Part shown: positions 1 through 7,851 of the stretch, piece after piece
How the letters are laid out: each line of letters opens with the position of its first letter
Numbering within the stretch: the stretch's first letter is position 1
Assembly (NCBI GenBank): GCA_964538515.1
Contig: CAZIEW010000053.1
Location: 1-39,824 of the forward strand
Direction of reading: 5' to 3'
DNA: 39,824 nucleotides
From: CALBZH01 sp964538515
GTDB taxonomy: Bacteria; Desulfobacterota; Syntrophobacteria; Syntrophobacterales; Syntrophobacteraceae
Notes under the pieces: generated by a model
The model's input: the letters and a program-made list of their open reading frames with translations, nothing else
The model's database searches: none
Told to the model about the DNA's origin: nothing
Position numbers and translations under genes: made by a program

Positions 1-55
1 TCGCGAGGGCGGCCGCACCGTCGGCGCCGGCGTCATCACGGAGATCATCGAGTAA
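1..55 (+). CDS. tuf: Elongation factor Tu, C-terminal end (partial)
   Basis: The window opens inside this gene. Frame 2 encodes the last 17 residues, REGGRTVGAGVITEIIE, then TAA at 53-55. This is the characteristic C-terminus of EF-Tu, the GTPase that delivers aminoacyl-tRNA to the ribosome. A tuf copy directly upstream of rpsJ is the classic arrangement of the str/S10 junction, which supports the call although only the tail is visible. Confidence 0.93.
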   Translation, partial: REGGRTVGAGVITEIIE

Positions 56-74
56 AACGGATTTGCAGGCACTC

Positions 75-101
75 AGGCTGGCCAGCACACCTGACCAGCC
101 T
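75..101 (+). other. Inverted repeat between tuf and rpsJ
   Basis: AGGCTGG at 75-81 is perfectly complementary to CCAGCCT at 95-101, with a 13-nt loop. It lies in the 63-68 nt spacer between the tuf stop and the rpsJ start, shortly before the rpsJ ribosome binding site (GGGACGG around 107-113). No T-tract follows, so it is not a classical intrinsic terminator. It could be a processing or attenuation site between the tuf and S10 transcripts; the function is inferred only. Confidence 0.4.
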
Positions 102-121
102 CTACAGGGACGGTCAAGATG

Positions 122-430
122 ATGACCAATCAAAGAATTCGCATTCGTCTGAAAGCCTATGATCACAAGCTTTTGGACCAATCTACGAACGAAATCGTGA
201 TGACGGCCAAGAAGACGGGCGCTCGGGTTGCAGGCCCGATCCCGCTGCCGACCAAGATCCATAAATACACGGTCTTGCGGTCGCCGCATGTAGACAAGAA
301 ATCGCGGGAGCAGTTTGAAATCCGTGTTCACAAGCGTTTGATCGACATCCTTGAGCCGACTCAGCAGACGGTGGATTCCCTGATGAAGCTCGACCTCTCT
401 GCCGGGGTGGATGTCGAGATCAAACTCTAG
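122..430 (+). CDS. rpsJ: 30S ribosomal protein S10
   Basis: S10 is part of the head of the 30S subunit and also a transcription antitermination partner (NusE) with NusB. The protein begins MTNQRIRIRLKAYDHKLLD and keeps the S10 signature around KIHKYTVLRSPHVDKKSREQ. Two ATG codons lie in tandem at 119 and 122. The second aligns best with the usual S10 N-terminus (M-x-NQRIRIRL), giving 102 aa; starting at 119 adds one Met. It is the first gene of the S10 operon here, with rplC 41 nt downstream. Confidence 0.97.
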   Translation: MTNQRIRIRLKAYDHKLLDQSTNEIVMTAKKTGARVAGPIPLPTKIHKYTVLRSPHVDKKSREQFEIRVHKRLIDILEPTQQTVDSLMKLDLSAGVDVEIKL

Positions 431-471
431 CCGGATCCAGCCTTCCGGATTGGAAAAGAGAGCAGGTCACC

Positions 472-1104
472 ATGATTAAAGCGATACTCGGGCGCAAGTT
501 GGAAATGACGCAGCTTTTTGCCGAGGATGGGAGCTCGATTCCTGTCACCGTCCTTCATGCAGGGCCTTGCACGGTCACTCAGGTCAAGACCCCTGAGCGG
601 GATGGCTACGGCGCTGTGCAGCTTGGTTTTGGCTCCGCGAAGCCCAAGAATGTGACGCGCCCCGAAAAGGGTCACCTGGACAAGGTAGGTAAGGGGTATT
701 TTCGGGTTCTCAAAGAGGTCCATGTCAGCGACCCCAGTGACTACGAACTGGGTCAGGAAGTGGCTGTGGATGTCTTTGAGATCGGCGAATCCGTGGACAT
801 CATCGGAACAACGAAGGGCAAGGGATACGCTGGGCCCATCAAACGATGGGGGTTCCAGCGCGGTCCGTCCGCCCACGGTTCCAAGAATATCCGCGAGCCG
901 GGCTCCACCGGTAATGCGACCTATCCCGGTCGGGTCATCAAAGGCAAGAAGATGGCCGGCCAGAAGGGGAACAAGCGCGTTACGATCATGAACCTCAAAG
1001 TCGTTGATGTGCGTCCGGAGGAGCACGTTCTGATCGTGCGAGGGGCCGTGCCCGGCGCCAAGAATGCGGTCGTGCTTATTAGGAAAACCAATCGGGTTCG
1101 CTAG
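472..1104 (+). CDS. rplC: 50S ribosomal protein L3
   Basis: L3 binds 23S rRNA near the peptidyl transferase centre and is an early assembly protein. The 210-aa product has the usual L3 N-terminus (MIKAILGRKLEMTQLF) and the signature loop FQRGPSAHGSKNIREPGSTG around residues 128-147, including the glycine-rich GNATYPGRVIKGKKMAG stretch that reaches into the ribosome core. Length is normal for the family. It sits in the conserved S10 operon order between rpsJ and rplD. Confidence 0.98.
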   Translation: MIKAILGRKLEMTQLFAEDGSSIPVTVLHAGPCTVTQVKTPERDGYGAVQLGFGSAKPKNVTRPEKGHLDKVGKGYFRVLKEVHVSDPSDYELGQEVAVDVFEIGESVDIIGTTKGKGYAGPIKRWGFQRGPSAHGSKNIREPGSTGNATYPGRVIKGKKMAGQKGNKRVTIMNLKVVDVRPEEHVLIVRGAVPGAKNAVVLIRKTNRVR

Positions 1105-1151
1105 CCGCCTCCAGAGAGGAGGGCGAGCCCGGAAATCACCCGAGGATTACC

Positions 1152-1775
1152 ATGCCTACAGTCGATCTTTTTAACAGCAACCGCGACGTGGTCGGGCAGT
1201 TGGAGCTGCGGGACGACATCTTTGGCGTCCCTGTCAAGCCTCACGTGCTTCACGAAGTGGTCGTCTATCAGCTTGCCAAGCGTCGGGCCGGCACCGTGAG
1301 CACCAAAGGGCGCAGCGATGTCCGCGGTGGTGGAAAGAAGCCATGGAGGCAAAAAGGCACGGGCCGCGCGCGCGCCGGGACAAGCCGGTCGCCGATATGG
1401 CGCGGGGGTGGTGTCATCCATGGCCCCAAGCCACGCGTGTACGACCTCCGCGTCCCCAAGAAGGTCCGACGCCTTGCCCTGAAGATGGCCCTGTCTCAGA
1501 AGCTCATCGACAGTGAGCTCCTCGTGGTCGACCAGTTCGACATCGAGCGGATCAAGACGAAGGAGCTCGTCTCCCTGCTCGGCCGGTTTGACTTGGGGAA
1601 GACCCTTGTTGTCATCCCCGAGGCCGACGAGAAGGTCGAGAAATCCGCCCGCAACATTCCCAACGTCAAAGTGCTGCGGTCCGAAGGTCTCAATGTTTAC
1701 GACCTGCTGAACTACCACCATCTCCTCATGACTCGGGATTCGGTCGGCAAGATAGAGGAGGCTTTGGGCTCATGA
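1152..1775 (+). CDS. rplD: 50S ribosomal protein L4
   Basis: L4 lines the nascent peptide tunnel and, in E. coli, also represses its own operon. The 207-aa protein shows the typical long basic loop (GRSDVRGGGKKPWRQKGTGRARAG, residues about 54-77) followed by the globular domain. The last four bases (ATGA) overlap the start of rplW, so the two are likely translationally coupled. No E. coli-like S10 leader is visible upstream, so autogenous control of that kind cannot be claimed. Confidence 0.97.
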   Translation: MPTVDLFNSNRDVVGQLELRDDIFGVPVKPHVLHEVVVYQLAKRRAGTVSTKGRSDVRGGGKKPWRQKGTGRARAGTSRSPIWRGGGVIHGPKPRVYDLRVPKKVRRLALKMALSQKLIDSELLVVDQFDIERIKTKELVSLLGRFDLGKTLVVIPEADEKVEKSARNIPNVKVLRSEGLNVYDLLNYHHLLMTRDSVGKIEEALGS

Positions 1776-2065
1776 ACGAAAAAACATACCGGATTTTGAA
1801 GCGCCCGCTCATCACGGAGAAGAGCACGACCCAGAAGGAGCTGCAAAACAAGCTGTTCTTCGAGGTCGATCCCCGGGCCAACAAGATTGAGATCAAGCAG
1901 GCCGTGGAGCAGATCTTCAAGGTGGACGTCTTGGACGTTAAGACCATGAACATGGACGGGAAGAGGAAGCGGGTGGGTCGTTTCACCACCCAGAGGCCCG
2001 ACTGGAAGAAGGCCGTTGTGACCATCAAGCCCGGTCAGCGTGTCGAGTTCTTCGAAGGGGCCTAA
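1772..2065 (+). CDS. rplW: 50S ribosomal protein L23
   Basis: L23 sits at the tunnel exit and is the docking site for trigger factor and SRP. The 97-aa protein begins MNEKTYRILKRPLITEKST and keeps the family pattern FEVDPRANKIEIKQAVE and the KTMNMDGKRKRVGR loop. Its ATG overlaps the rplD stop by 4 nt (ATGA), and its ribosome binding site (GGAGG) lies inside the end of rplD. Confidence 0.97.
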   Translation: MNEKTYRILKRPLITEKSTTQKELQNKLFFEVDPRANKIEIKQAVEQIFKVDVLDVKTMNMDGKRKRVGRFTTQRPDWKKAVVTIKPGQRVEFFEGA

Positions 2066-2082
2066 CGGAGGAAGGGGTTGTC

Positions 2083-2904
2083 ATGAGCGTTAAAAAGATT
2101 AATCCGACGTCCGCCGGCCGTCGCTTCCAGACTTACCTTATCCGCCCGGAGCTCACGGGAAATCAGCCTGAGAAGAGCCTTCTGGAGCCCGCGAAGAAGT
2201 CCGGAGGCCGCAATTCCTATGGCCGTGTCACTGCCTGGCATCGCGGCGGCGGACACAAGCAGCGCTATCGCCTGATTGATTTCAAGCGGGACAAAGAAAA
2301 CATCCCAGCTAAGGTCGCGAGCATCGAATACGACCCGAACCGGTCAGCCTACATTGCCCTTCTCCATTACGCGGATGGCGAAAAGCGTTACATTCTGTCC
2401 CCCGTCGGTCTTTCGGTCGGTGACAAGATCGTCACGAGCGACCATGCTGACATCAAGCCCGGCAATTGTCTCCGGCTTGTCAACATGCCTCTTGGGACAG
2501 TTGTCCACAACGTTGAGCTCAAGCCTGGCAAGGGCGGCCAGCTCGCACGGGCGGCCGGTGTGGGAACCCAGTTGATTGCCAAGGAAGGCAAATATGCGAT
2601 CTTGCGCCTTCCCTCCTCCGAGATGCGCATGGTTCCCATTCAATGTAAAGCCACCGTTGGGCAGGTTGGGAACATTGAGCATGAGAATGTTTCCCTGGGC
2701 AAAGCGGGTCGAACCCGGTGGCTCGGCCGGCGTCCTCATGTTCGAGGCGTCGCCATGAACCCGGTGGATCACCCCATGGGCGGCGGCGAGGGTCGCAGCT
2801 CTGGTGGTCGGCATCCCTGCACTCCCTGGGGTGTCCCGACCAAGGGCTACCGTACCCGCAAGAATAAGGCGAGCAATAAGCTGATTGTCCGTCGAAGGAA
2901 GTAG
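2083..2904 (+). CDS. rplB: 50S ribosomal protein L2
   Basis: L2 is a primary 23S rRNA binding protein needed for subunit association and peptidyl transfer. The 273-aa product has the usual length. It contains the RGGGHKQRYRLIDFKRDK segment and the highly conserved C-terminal region VRGVAMNPVDHPMGGGEG, which includes the histidine associated with peptidyl transferase activity. A good ribosome binding site (CGGAGGAAGGGG) precedes the ATG. Confidence 0.98.
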   Translation: MSVKKINPTSAGRRFQTYLIRPELTGNQPEKSLLEPAKKSGGRNSYGRVTAWHRGGGHKQRYRLIDFKRDKENIPAKVASIEYDPNRSAYIALLHYADGEKRYILSPVGLSVGDKIVTSDHADIKPGNCLRLVNMPLGTVVHNVELKPGKGGQLARAAGVGTQLIAKEGKYAILRLPSSEMRMVPIQCKATVGQVGNIEHENVSLGKAGRTRWLGRRPHVRGVAMNPVDHPMGGGEGRSSGGRHPCTPWGVPTKGYRTRKNKASNKLIVRRRK

Positions 2905-2929
2905 CGCAAGCGACACAAGGAGAGCTAAG

Positions 2930-3217
2930 GTGCCTCGTTCGTTAAAGAAGGGTCCATTTGTTGACGGCCACCTGACCGATAAAGTGGCAAAAGCTAGAGA
3001 AACAGGCGATCGCAAGGTCATTAAGACCTGGTCCAGGAGGTCCACGATCCTGCCCGAGTTTGTGGGGGTCACTCTGGCCGTGCACAACGGCAAGAAATTC
3101 ATTCCGGTTTTCGTCACGGAGAACATGGTGGGCCACAAGCTCGGCGAATTTTCCCCGACGAGGACCTTTTACGGACATGCCGGCGATAAGAAATCGAAGG
3201 TGAAAGGGAAGAAGTGA
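2930..3217 (+). CDS. rpsS: 30S ribosomal protein S19 (GTG start)
   Basis: S19 lies in the 30S head, contacts S13 and helps position the A-site finger region. The start is GTG at 2930, giving VPRSLKKGPFVDGHL, which matches the family N-terminus; the frame can be extended upstream to 2885, but that would overlap rplB and add non-S19 sequence. An AAGGAGAG ribosome binding site lies at about 2917-2924. The product is 95 aa, normal for S19. The stop TGA shares its last base with the rplV ATG. Confidence 0.95.
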   Translation: MPRSLKKGPFVDGHLTDKVAKARETGDRKVIKTWSRRSTILPEFVGVTLAVHNGKKFIPVFVTENMVGHKLGEFSPTRTFYGHAGDKKSKVKGKK

Positions 3218-3549
3218 TGGAAGTCAGAGCCATCTCAAAGTACCTGCGGATGTCCCCGACTAAGGTGCGCCCGCTGGGAGACCTCATTCGCGGCAAGATG
3301 GTTGACGAGGCGTTGACCATGTTGAAGTTCACCGCTCTCAAGAGCGCGCGGCTCATCAACCGGACCCTTCGATCTGCGGTGGCCAATGCTGCGAGCACGC
3401 GAGCCATGGATGTCGACAACTTGTACGTCAAGACCATCTTGATCGACGAAGGTCCCAGGCTCAAACGCTTTCGTCCGCGAGCCATGGGTCGGGCGACGCG
3501 CATCTGGAAGCGTACCAGCCACATCACGATTGTGCTGGCGGAGAAATGA
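3217..3549 (+). CDS. rplV: 50S ribosomal protein L22
   Basis: L22 has a globular surface domain and a long beta-hairpin that lines the exit tunnel and is a site of macrolide resistance mutations. The protein starts MEVRAISKYLRMSPTKVRP and has the SAVANAASTRAMDVDNLYVK and RPRAMGRATRIWKRTSHITI blocks of the family, 110 aa. The ATG at 3217 overlaps the rpsS TGA by one base (TGATG). A GTG one codon upstream is possible but less likely. It is followed by an unusually long 144-nt spacer before rpsC. Confidence 0.96.
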   Translation: MEVRAISKYLRMSPTKVRPLGDLIRGKMVDEALTMLKFTALKSARLINRTLRSAVANAASTRAMDVDNLYVKTILIDEGPRLKRFRPRAMGRATRIWKRTSHITIVLAEK

Positions 3550-3574
3550 GTGAGCAGCCCCTATGAGTGGAGGG

Positions 3575-3673
3575 GCCCCCTCGGGGCGCAGATGAGTGGC
3601 TTGCCACAACCGCATTCCTCTCGACGCACCCACTGAGACAGACCAGGAAGCAGGCTCCGTGATCCCTCACGGA
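3575..3673 (+). other. Structured spacer between rplV and rpsC
   Basis: The 144-nt gap between rplV and rpsC is long for a locus whose other S10-operon genes are overlapping or closely spaced. It holds two short perfect hairpins: GCCCC-CTC-GGGGC at 3575-3587, and TCCGTGA-TCCC-TCACGGA at 3656-3673, the second ending just before the rpsC ribosome binding site. No T-tract follows either. A translational operator or RNA processing site is possible; nothing more can be said from sequence. Confidence 0.45.
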
Positions 3674-3693
3674 CCACACACCGGAGGTGAAGT

Positions 3694-4320
3694 TTGGGAC
3701 AGAAGGTTCATCCAACAGGGTTTCGCCTGGGCGTCATCAAGACCTGGGATTCCAAATGGTTTGCGAAGAGAGACTACTCGAAGCTGGTCTATGAAGACCG
3801 CATGATCCGAGACTACCTCAAGGACCGGCTTTTTCACGCCGGAATTGCCAGGATCGAGATCGAGCGGGCCGCCAACAAAGTCAAGATTCGAATCCATACG
3901 GCTCGGCCCGGAATCGTCATTGGCAAGAAGGGTTCTGAAATCGAAGCATTGAGGCAGGATCTGGAGCGCCGATTCAAGCGCGAAGTCCTCATCGATATCC
4001 AGGAAGTCAGGCGACCAGAGCTCGACTCCATCCTTGTGGGTGAAAACATTGCTCTCCAGCTCGTCCGGCGTGTTGCCTTCCGCCGCGCTATGAAGCGCGC
4101 TGTGGGCTCTGCGCTCAAGTTTGGCGCCAAGGGGGTTCGCGTAGCCTGCGCCGGGCGTTTGGGTGGTGCGGAAATGGCCAGGCGTGAGTGGTATCGCGAG
4201 GGTCGAGTTCCTCTGCATACGCTGAGGGCGGATATCGACTACGGAACGGCCCTGGCGAGAACGACCTACGGAATTATTGGAGTGAAGGTCTGGATATTTA
4301 AAGGGGAAGTACTCTCCTAG
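3694..4320 (+). CDS. rpsC: 30S ribosomal protein S3 (TTG start)
   Basis: S3 forms part of the mRNA entry channel and contributes to the ribosomal helicase activity. The 208-aa product begins LGQKVHPTGFRLGVI when read from the TTG at 3694 (initiator Met in vivo). It has the KH domain with the GIVIGKKGSEI loop near residue 70 and the C-terminal block GRLGGAEMARREWYREGRVPLHT. A strong CGGAGGTGA ribosome binding site 4 nt upstream supports the TTG start; no in-frame ATG fits the family N-terminus. Confidence 0.96.
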   Translation: MGQKVHPTGFRLGVIKTWDSKWFAKRDYSKLVYEDRMIRDYLKDRLFHAGIARIEIERAANKVKIRIHTARPGIVIGKKGSEIEALRQDLERRFKREVLIDIQEVRRPELDSILVGENIALQLVRRVAFRRAMKRAVGSALKFGAKGVRVACAGRLGGAEMARREWYREGRVPLHTLRADIDYGTALARTTYGIIGVKVWIFKGEVLS

Positions 4321-4335
4321 CAGGGAGATTCGAGC

Positions 4336-4752
4336 ATGTTAGCGCCAAAACGAGTCAGGTATCGCAAACAACAAAAAGGCCGCATGACCGGGACGGCCTA
4401 CACCGGGTGCTCGCTGAGCTTCGGGGACTTTGGCCTGAAGGCTGTCGAGTGTGGTAAATTGACGTCGAGGCAGATCGAATCCGCTCGCGTGGCCATCACA
4501 CGTCATGTCAAGCGTGGCGGGCAGGTGTGGATCCGATTTTTCCCCGACAAGCCCTTTACGAAGAAACCGGCGGAAACGCGCATGGGTAAAGGCAAAGGCG
4601 CTCCCGAGGGCTGGGTTGCGGTCATCAAGCCGGGTCGAGTACTCTATGAGATCAAAGGGGTTAGCGAAGACGTGGCTCGGCAGGCGCTTTTGCTTGCCGC
4701 TCACAAACTCCCGATCTCCACGAGATTCGTCTCAAGACAGGATGTTCTATGA
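4336..4752 (+). CDS. rplP: 50S ribosomal protein L16
   Basis: L16 organises the A-site architecture of the 50S subunit. The 138-aa protein starts MLAPKRVRYRKQQKGRM and carries the family signatures around GGQVWIRFFPDKPFTKKPAE and RMGKGKGAPEGWVAVIKPG. The stop overlaps the rpmC start by 4 nt (ATGA), indicating coupling. Confidence 0.97.
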   Translation: MLAPKRVRYRKQQKGRMTGTAYTGCSLSFGDFGLKAVECGKLTSRQIESARVAITRHVKRGGQVWIRFFPDKPFTKKPAETRMGKGKGAPEGWVAVIKPGRVLYEIKGVSEDVARQALLLAAHKLPISTRFVSRQDVL

Positions 4753-4949
4753 AAGCAAGTGCTCTTCGTGACATGACCCAGGACGAGATTGAGGCAAAGC
4801 TCAAGGAGCTGCGCGAAGCGTTGTTCAATCTCACGTTTCAGCACGCGACCGGGCAGTTGGAGAACACGGCGCAGCTGACGAAGACCCGAAGAAGCATCGC
4901 TCGGGCTCTAACGGTGCTGCAAGCCAAGCAGCAGAACGCCGCAGCATGA
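4749..4949 (+). CDS. rpmC: 50S ribosomal protein L29
   Basis: L29 is a small two-helix protein near the tunnel exit, next to L23. The 66-aa product has the typical pattern MKASALRDMTQDEIEAKLKE followed by LREALFNLTFQHATGQLENT and a basic C-terminal helix (KTRRSIARALTVL). Start overlaps the rplP stop by 4 nt. Confidence 0.96.
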   Translation: MKASALRDMTQDEIEAKLKELREALFNLTFQHATGQLENTAQLTKTRRSIARALTVLQAKQQNAAA

Positions 4950-4959
4950 GGGGAGCTCC

Positions 4960-5223
4960 ATGGAAGAAAAAGCGAAGCTGAGAAAGACCAGAGTGGGTGT
5001 CGTCGTGAGCAACAAGATGGAGAAGACGGTCGTTGTGGCTGTGGATCGTCTCATTCATCATCCACAATACCGCAAGTTCATCCGGAGGCGTAACAAGTTC
5101 AAGGCTCACGACGAGCTCAATGCCTGCGGGGTGGGCGATCGCGTCCTGATTGAGGAGAGCCGTCCCATTAGCAAGGACAAGCGGTGGAATGTGATTCAGA
5201 TTCTCCAGAAGGCATCCATCTAA
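4960..5223 (+). CDS. rpsQ: 30S ribosomal protein S17
   Basis: S17 is a primary 16S rRNA binding protein with an OB fold. The 87-aa protein shows the core pattern RVGVVVSNKMEKTVVVAVDR and the conserved block RRRNKFKAHDELNACGVGDRV, followed by IEESRPISKDKRW. A GAGGGGAG ribosome binding site precedes the ATG. Confidence 0.97.
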   Translation: MEEKAKLRKTRVGVVVSNKMEKTVVVAVDRLIHHPQYRKFIRRRNKFKAHDELNACGVGDRVLIEESRPISKDKRWNVIQILQKASI

Positions 5224-5272
5224 TTGATGCTGTCGCTCTGAGAGCGAATCGGTTGAATACAGGGAGCAATCC

Positions 5273-5641
5273 ATGATCCAAGCGGAAACCCAACTCAACG
5301 CTGCTGACAACTCAGGGGCGAAAAGACTCTACTGCATCAAGGTCCTTGGCGGCACGAGGAAGCGCTATGCCACTGTAGGCGACATCATTGTTGTCTCCGT
5401 TAAGGAAGCGATCCCCAACGCCAAAGTCAAGAAGGGTGACGTCCTCAAAGCGGTTGTCGTGCGCACCAAAAAGGAAGTCAGACGCCCAGATGGCTCCTAC
5501 ATCAAATTCGATGATAATTCCGCCGTTCTCATCAACGCGGCGAAGGAGCCTGTGGGAACGCGCATTTTCGGACCTGTGGCCAGAGAGTTGCGCGCCAAGC
5601 AGTTCATGAAGATCATTTCACTGGCGCCCGAAGTACTCTAG
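5273..5641 (+). CDS. rplN: 50S ribosomal protein L14
   Basis: L14 sits at the subunit interface and is the target of the silencing factor RsfS. The 122-aa product has the canonical start MIQAETQLNAADNSGAKR and C-terminal block GPVARELRAKQFMKIISLAPEVL. It marks the beginning of the spc part of the locus; the 49-nt gap from rpsQ shows no clear promoter. Confidence 0.97.
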   Translation: MIQAETQLNAADNSGAKRLYCIKVLGGTRKRYATVGDIIVVSVKEAIPNAKVKKGDVLKAVVVRTKKEVRRPDGSYIKFDDNSAVLINAAKEPVGTRIFGPVARELRAKQFMKIISLAPEVL

Positions 5642-5661
5642 CGGCATGAGGGGATTGTTTC

Positions 5662-5991
5662 ATGGAGAGCCAGAAGAAGTACCGCATTAAGAAGAACGAC
5701 ACGGTTAAGGTGATCGCCGGCAAGGACAAGGGGAAGACAGGCAAGGTCATGCGGGTGATCCCCAAGAGTGATCGGGCCATCGTTGAGCGAGTCAACATGG
5801 TGAAGCGTCACATGAAACCGAGTCAGCAGTCGCGACAAGGGGGGATTCTGGAGAAAGAGGCTCCGATTCCCATTTCTAACCTTATGTTGGTGTGTTCCAA
5901 ATGTACCGACCCGACCCGAGTGGGCTATAAGACGCTCGATGACGATCGCAAGGTGCGCTTCTGCAAGAAGTGCAACGAGGTCATCGACTAG
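5662..5991 (+). CDS. rplX: 50S ribosomal protein L24, zinc-binding form
   Basis: L24 is an assembly initiator of the 50S subunit with a KOW motif (NDTVKVIAGKDKGKTGKVMR, residues 12-31). At 109 aa it has the C-terminal extension with two CxxC pairs, C78-x2-C81 and C101-x2-C104, typical of the 'C+' L24 found in many anaerobes, which could bind a zinc ion. The metal binding is inferred from the motif. Confidence 0.96.
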   Translation: MESQKKYRIKKNDTVKVIAGKDKGKTGKVMRVIPKSDRAIVERVNMVKRHMKPSQQSRQGGILEKEAPIPISNLMLVCSKCTDPTRVGYKTLDDDRKVRFCKKCNEVID

Positions 5992-6030
5992 AGACGTCCA
6001 CGACCAGTATGGGGTGCGGTGGAGGCATTC

Positions 6031-6570
6031 ATGGCAAGATTGCGCGAAAAGTACAACAACGAGATTTCTCCCAAGCTGGCTGAGCAATTCCAGTACCGAA
6101 GCCCAATGCAGATCCCCCGGATCAAGAAGGTGGTTCTCAACATGGGCTTGGGTGAGGCTATCCAGAACATCAAGCTTCTGGACGCAGCGACGGCGGAGCT
6201 GGCCCAGATCAGCGGCCAGAAGCCCGTCATCACGCGAGCGCGCCAAAGCATTGCTGCTTTTAAGCTTCGCAAGGGCATGCCCATCGGCTGTATGGTGACC
6301 CTGCGCGGCGATCGTATGTACGAGTTCCTGGATAAGCTCATTAATGTGGCTCTGCCCCGGGTTAGGGATTTCAGAGGGATCTCCTCCCGGGCTCTCGATG
6401 GTCGAGGCAACTACACGCTCGGCGTCAAGGAGCACATCATTTTCCCGGAAATCGACTACGACAAGATTGACAGAATTAAGGGGATGAACATCACCATCGT
6501 GACTTCAGCGAAGACCGACGATGAGGCCAGAACCCTTCTCACACTGATGGGCATGCCCTTCAAGCAGTGA
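6031..6570 (+). CDS. rplE: 50S ribosomal protein L5
   Basis: L5 binds 5S rRNA and contacts the P-site tRNA and S13. The 179-aa protein contains IPRIKKVVLNMGLGEAIQN, GQKPVITRARQSIAAFKLRK and the C-terminal ITIVTSAKTDDEARTLL, all typical of L5. The ATG at 6031 has GGAGG 5 nt upstream; an in-frame GTG at 6019 would use up that binding site, so it was not chosen. Confidence 0.97.
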   Translation: MARLREKYNNEISPKLAEQFQYRSPMQIPRIKKVVLNMGLGEAIQNIKLLDAATAELAQISGQKPVITRARQSIAAFKLRKGMPIGCMVTLRGDRMYEFLDKLINVALPRVRDFRGISSRALDGRGNYTLGVKEHIIFPEIDYDKIDRIKGMNITIVTSAKTDDEARTLLTLMGMPFKQ

Positions 6571-6590
6571 TTGCATAAGGAGAATCTCCC

Positions 6591-6776
6591 GTGGCCAAGA
6601 AATCCCTCATTGCCAAGGCAAAACGGAAGCCCAAATTCAGCGTGCGCGCCTACAACCGGTGCCCGGTTTGTGGTCGCCCAAGGGCTTATATCCGTCAGTT
6701 CGGTATCTGCCGCATTTGCTTCCGCTCGATGGCTCTGAACGCAGAGCTGCCGGGTGTTATCAAATCCAGCTGGTAG
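6591..6776 (+). CDS. rpsZ: 30S ribosomal protein S14 type Z (GTG start)
   Basis: This is the short, zinc-binding form of S14, 61 aa, in the 30S head. Cysteines C24, C27, C40 and C43 (CPVC...CRIC) form the expected zinc ribbon, and the end AELPGVIKSSW is diagnostic. The start is GTG at 6591 with ATAAGGAGAA upstream. Many databases call this gene rpsN; rpsZ denotes the type Z form. Confidence 0.96.
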   Translation: MAKKSLIAKAKRKPKFSVRAYNRCPVCGRPRAYIRQFGICRICFRSMALNAELPGVIKSSW

Positions 6777-6810
6777 ACAGCTGGCTTCACCGCTGCAAGG
6801 AGCACTGGAC

Positions 6811-7209
6811 ATGGCCGTTACGGATCCAATAGCTGACTTCCTGGTTCGCATCAAGAACGGGCAAAAAGCACGCTTCGACAAGGTTGACATTCCCGCCTCG
6901 AAAATGAAGCTGAATCTCGCCCGACTGCTCAAGGATGAAGGCTACATCAAGAACTACAAGCTAATCCGCGACAATAAGCAGGGGATCCTGCGAGTTCAGC
7001 TGAAATACGGTGAAAGCCGTGAAGCAGCGATCACGGGACTCAAACGGGTCAGCAAACCTGGATGCCGCATGTACGTTGGACATGAAGACATCCCAAGGGT
7101 GCTCAATGGCCTGGGGATCAATGTCCTCTCCACGTCGCGAGGAATCATGACCGATCGACAGGCCCGCAAGGACGGTGTAGGCGGAGAGCTTCTCTGTTCG
7201 GTCTGGTAA
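6811..7209 (+). CDS. rpsH: 30S ribosomal protein S8
   Basis: S8 is a central assembly protein of the 30S platform and in E. coli the repressor of the spc operon. The ATG at 6811 gives MAVTDPIADFLVRIKN, the usual S8 start, preceded by CAAGGAGCA; a longer frame from 6754 would overlap rpsZ. The 132-aa product ends with the family signature STSRGIMTDRQARKDGVGGE. Confidence 0.97.
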   Translation: MAVTDPIADFLVRIKNGQKARFDKVDIPASKMKLNLARLLKDEGYIKNYKLIRDNKQGILRVQLKYGESREAAITGLKRVSKPGCRMYVGHEDIPRVLNGLGINVLSTSRGIMTDRQARKDGVGGELLCSVW

Positions 7210-7289
7210 CCCCCATTCTCTCAGAGCGCCCGGCGATAGGGGGTAGACCGGTCGGGGGCTGATGACCTGAGGGTTCAAGGAGTTCAAGC

Positions 7290-7832
7290 ATGTCTCGAGT
7301 AGGTAAGCTGCCAATCAACATCCCTTCCGGAGTGACGGTTTCCTTGGATCACCCGACCTTGACCATCAAAGGTCCGTTGGGGATTCTGGCTCGTCCTGTA
7401 CCGTCTCTCGTAGACCTACACATCGAACAGGGCAGCATCACGGTAATCCGTAAGGACGACAGCAAAGGCAGCAGGGCGCAGCATGGCCTCGCACGGGCAC
7501 TGATTTTCAACATGGTCCATGGCGTGAGCCACGGCTTTGTCAAAGCGCTGGAGATCCAGGGGACAGGTTATCGAGCCGATGTCCAAAGCAACATCCTCAG
7601 TTTGAGCCTCGGCTACTCGCACCCCATCCAGTTCCCTCTTCCTCAGGGGATCAAGGCCTCTGTGGAGAAACAGACGGTTATCCGGCTCGAAGGGATCGAC
7701 CGGGAGCTTCTCGGCCAAACTGCCGCCCGCATCCGGGATATCCGCCCCGTTGAGCCGTACAAAGGCAAGGGTGTTCGATACTCGGGCGAGCATGTCGTTC
7801 GCAAAGTTGGCAAGGCTGGCTCCAAGAAATAG
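7290..7832 (+). CDS. rplF: 50S ribosomal protein L6
   Basis: L6 lies near the factor binding site of the 50S subunit. The 180-aa protein has the N-terminal pattern MSRVGKLPINIPSGV and the C-terminal L6 signature PVEPYKGKGVRYSGEHVVRK. An AAGGAG binding site precedes the ATG. The 80-nt gap from rpsH shows no recognised control element. Confidence 0.97.
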   Translation: MSRVGKLPINIPSGVTVSLDHPTLTIKGPLGILARPVPSLVDLHIEQGSITVIRKDDSKGSRAQHGLARALIFNMVHGVSHGFVKALEIQGTGYRADVQSNILSLSLGYSHPIQFPLPQGIKASVEKQTVIRLEGIDRELLGQTAARIRDIRPVEPYKGKGVRYSGEHVVRKVGKAGSKK

Positions 7833-7851
7833 GCTCATACAAGGATGAGAG

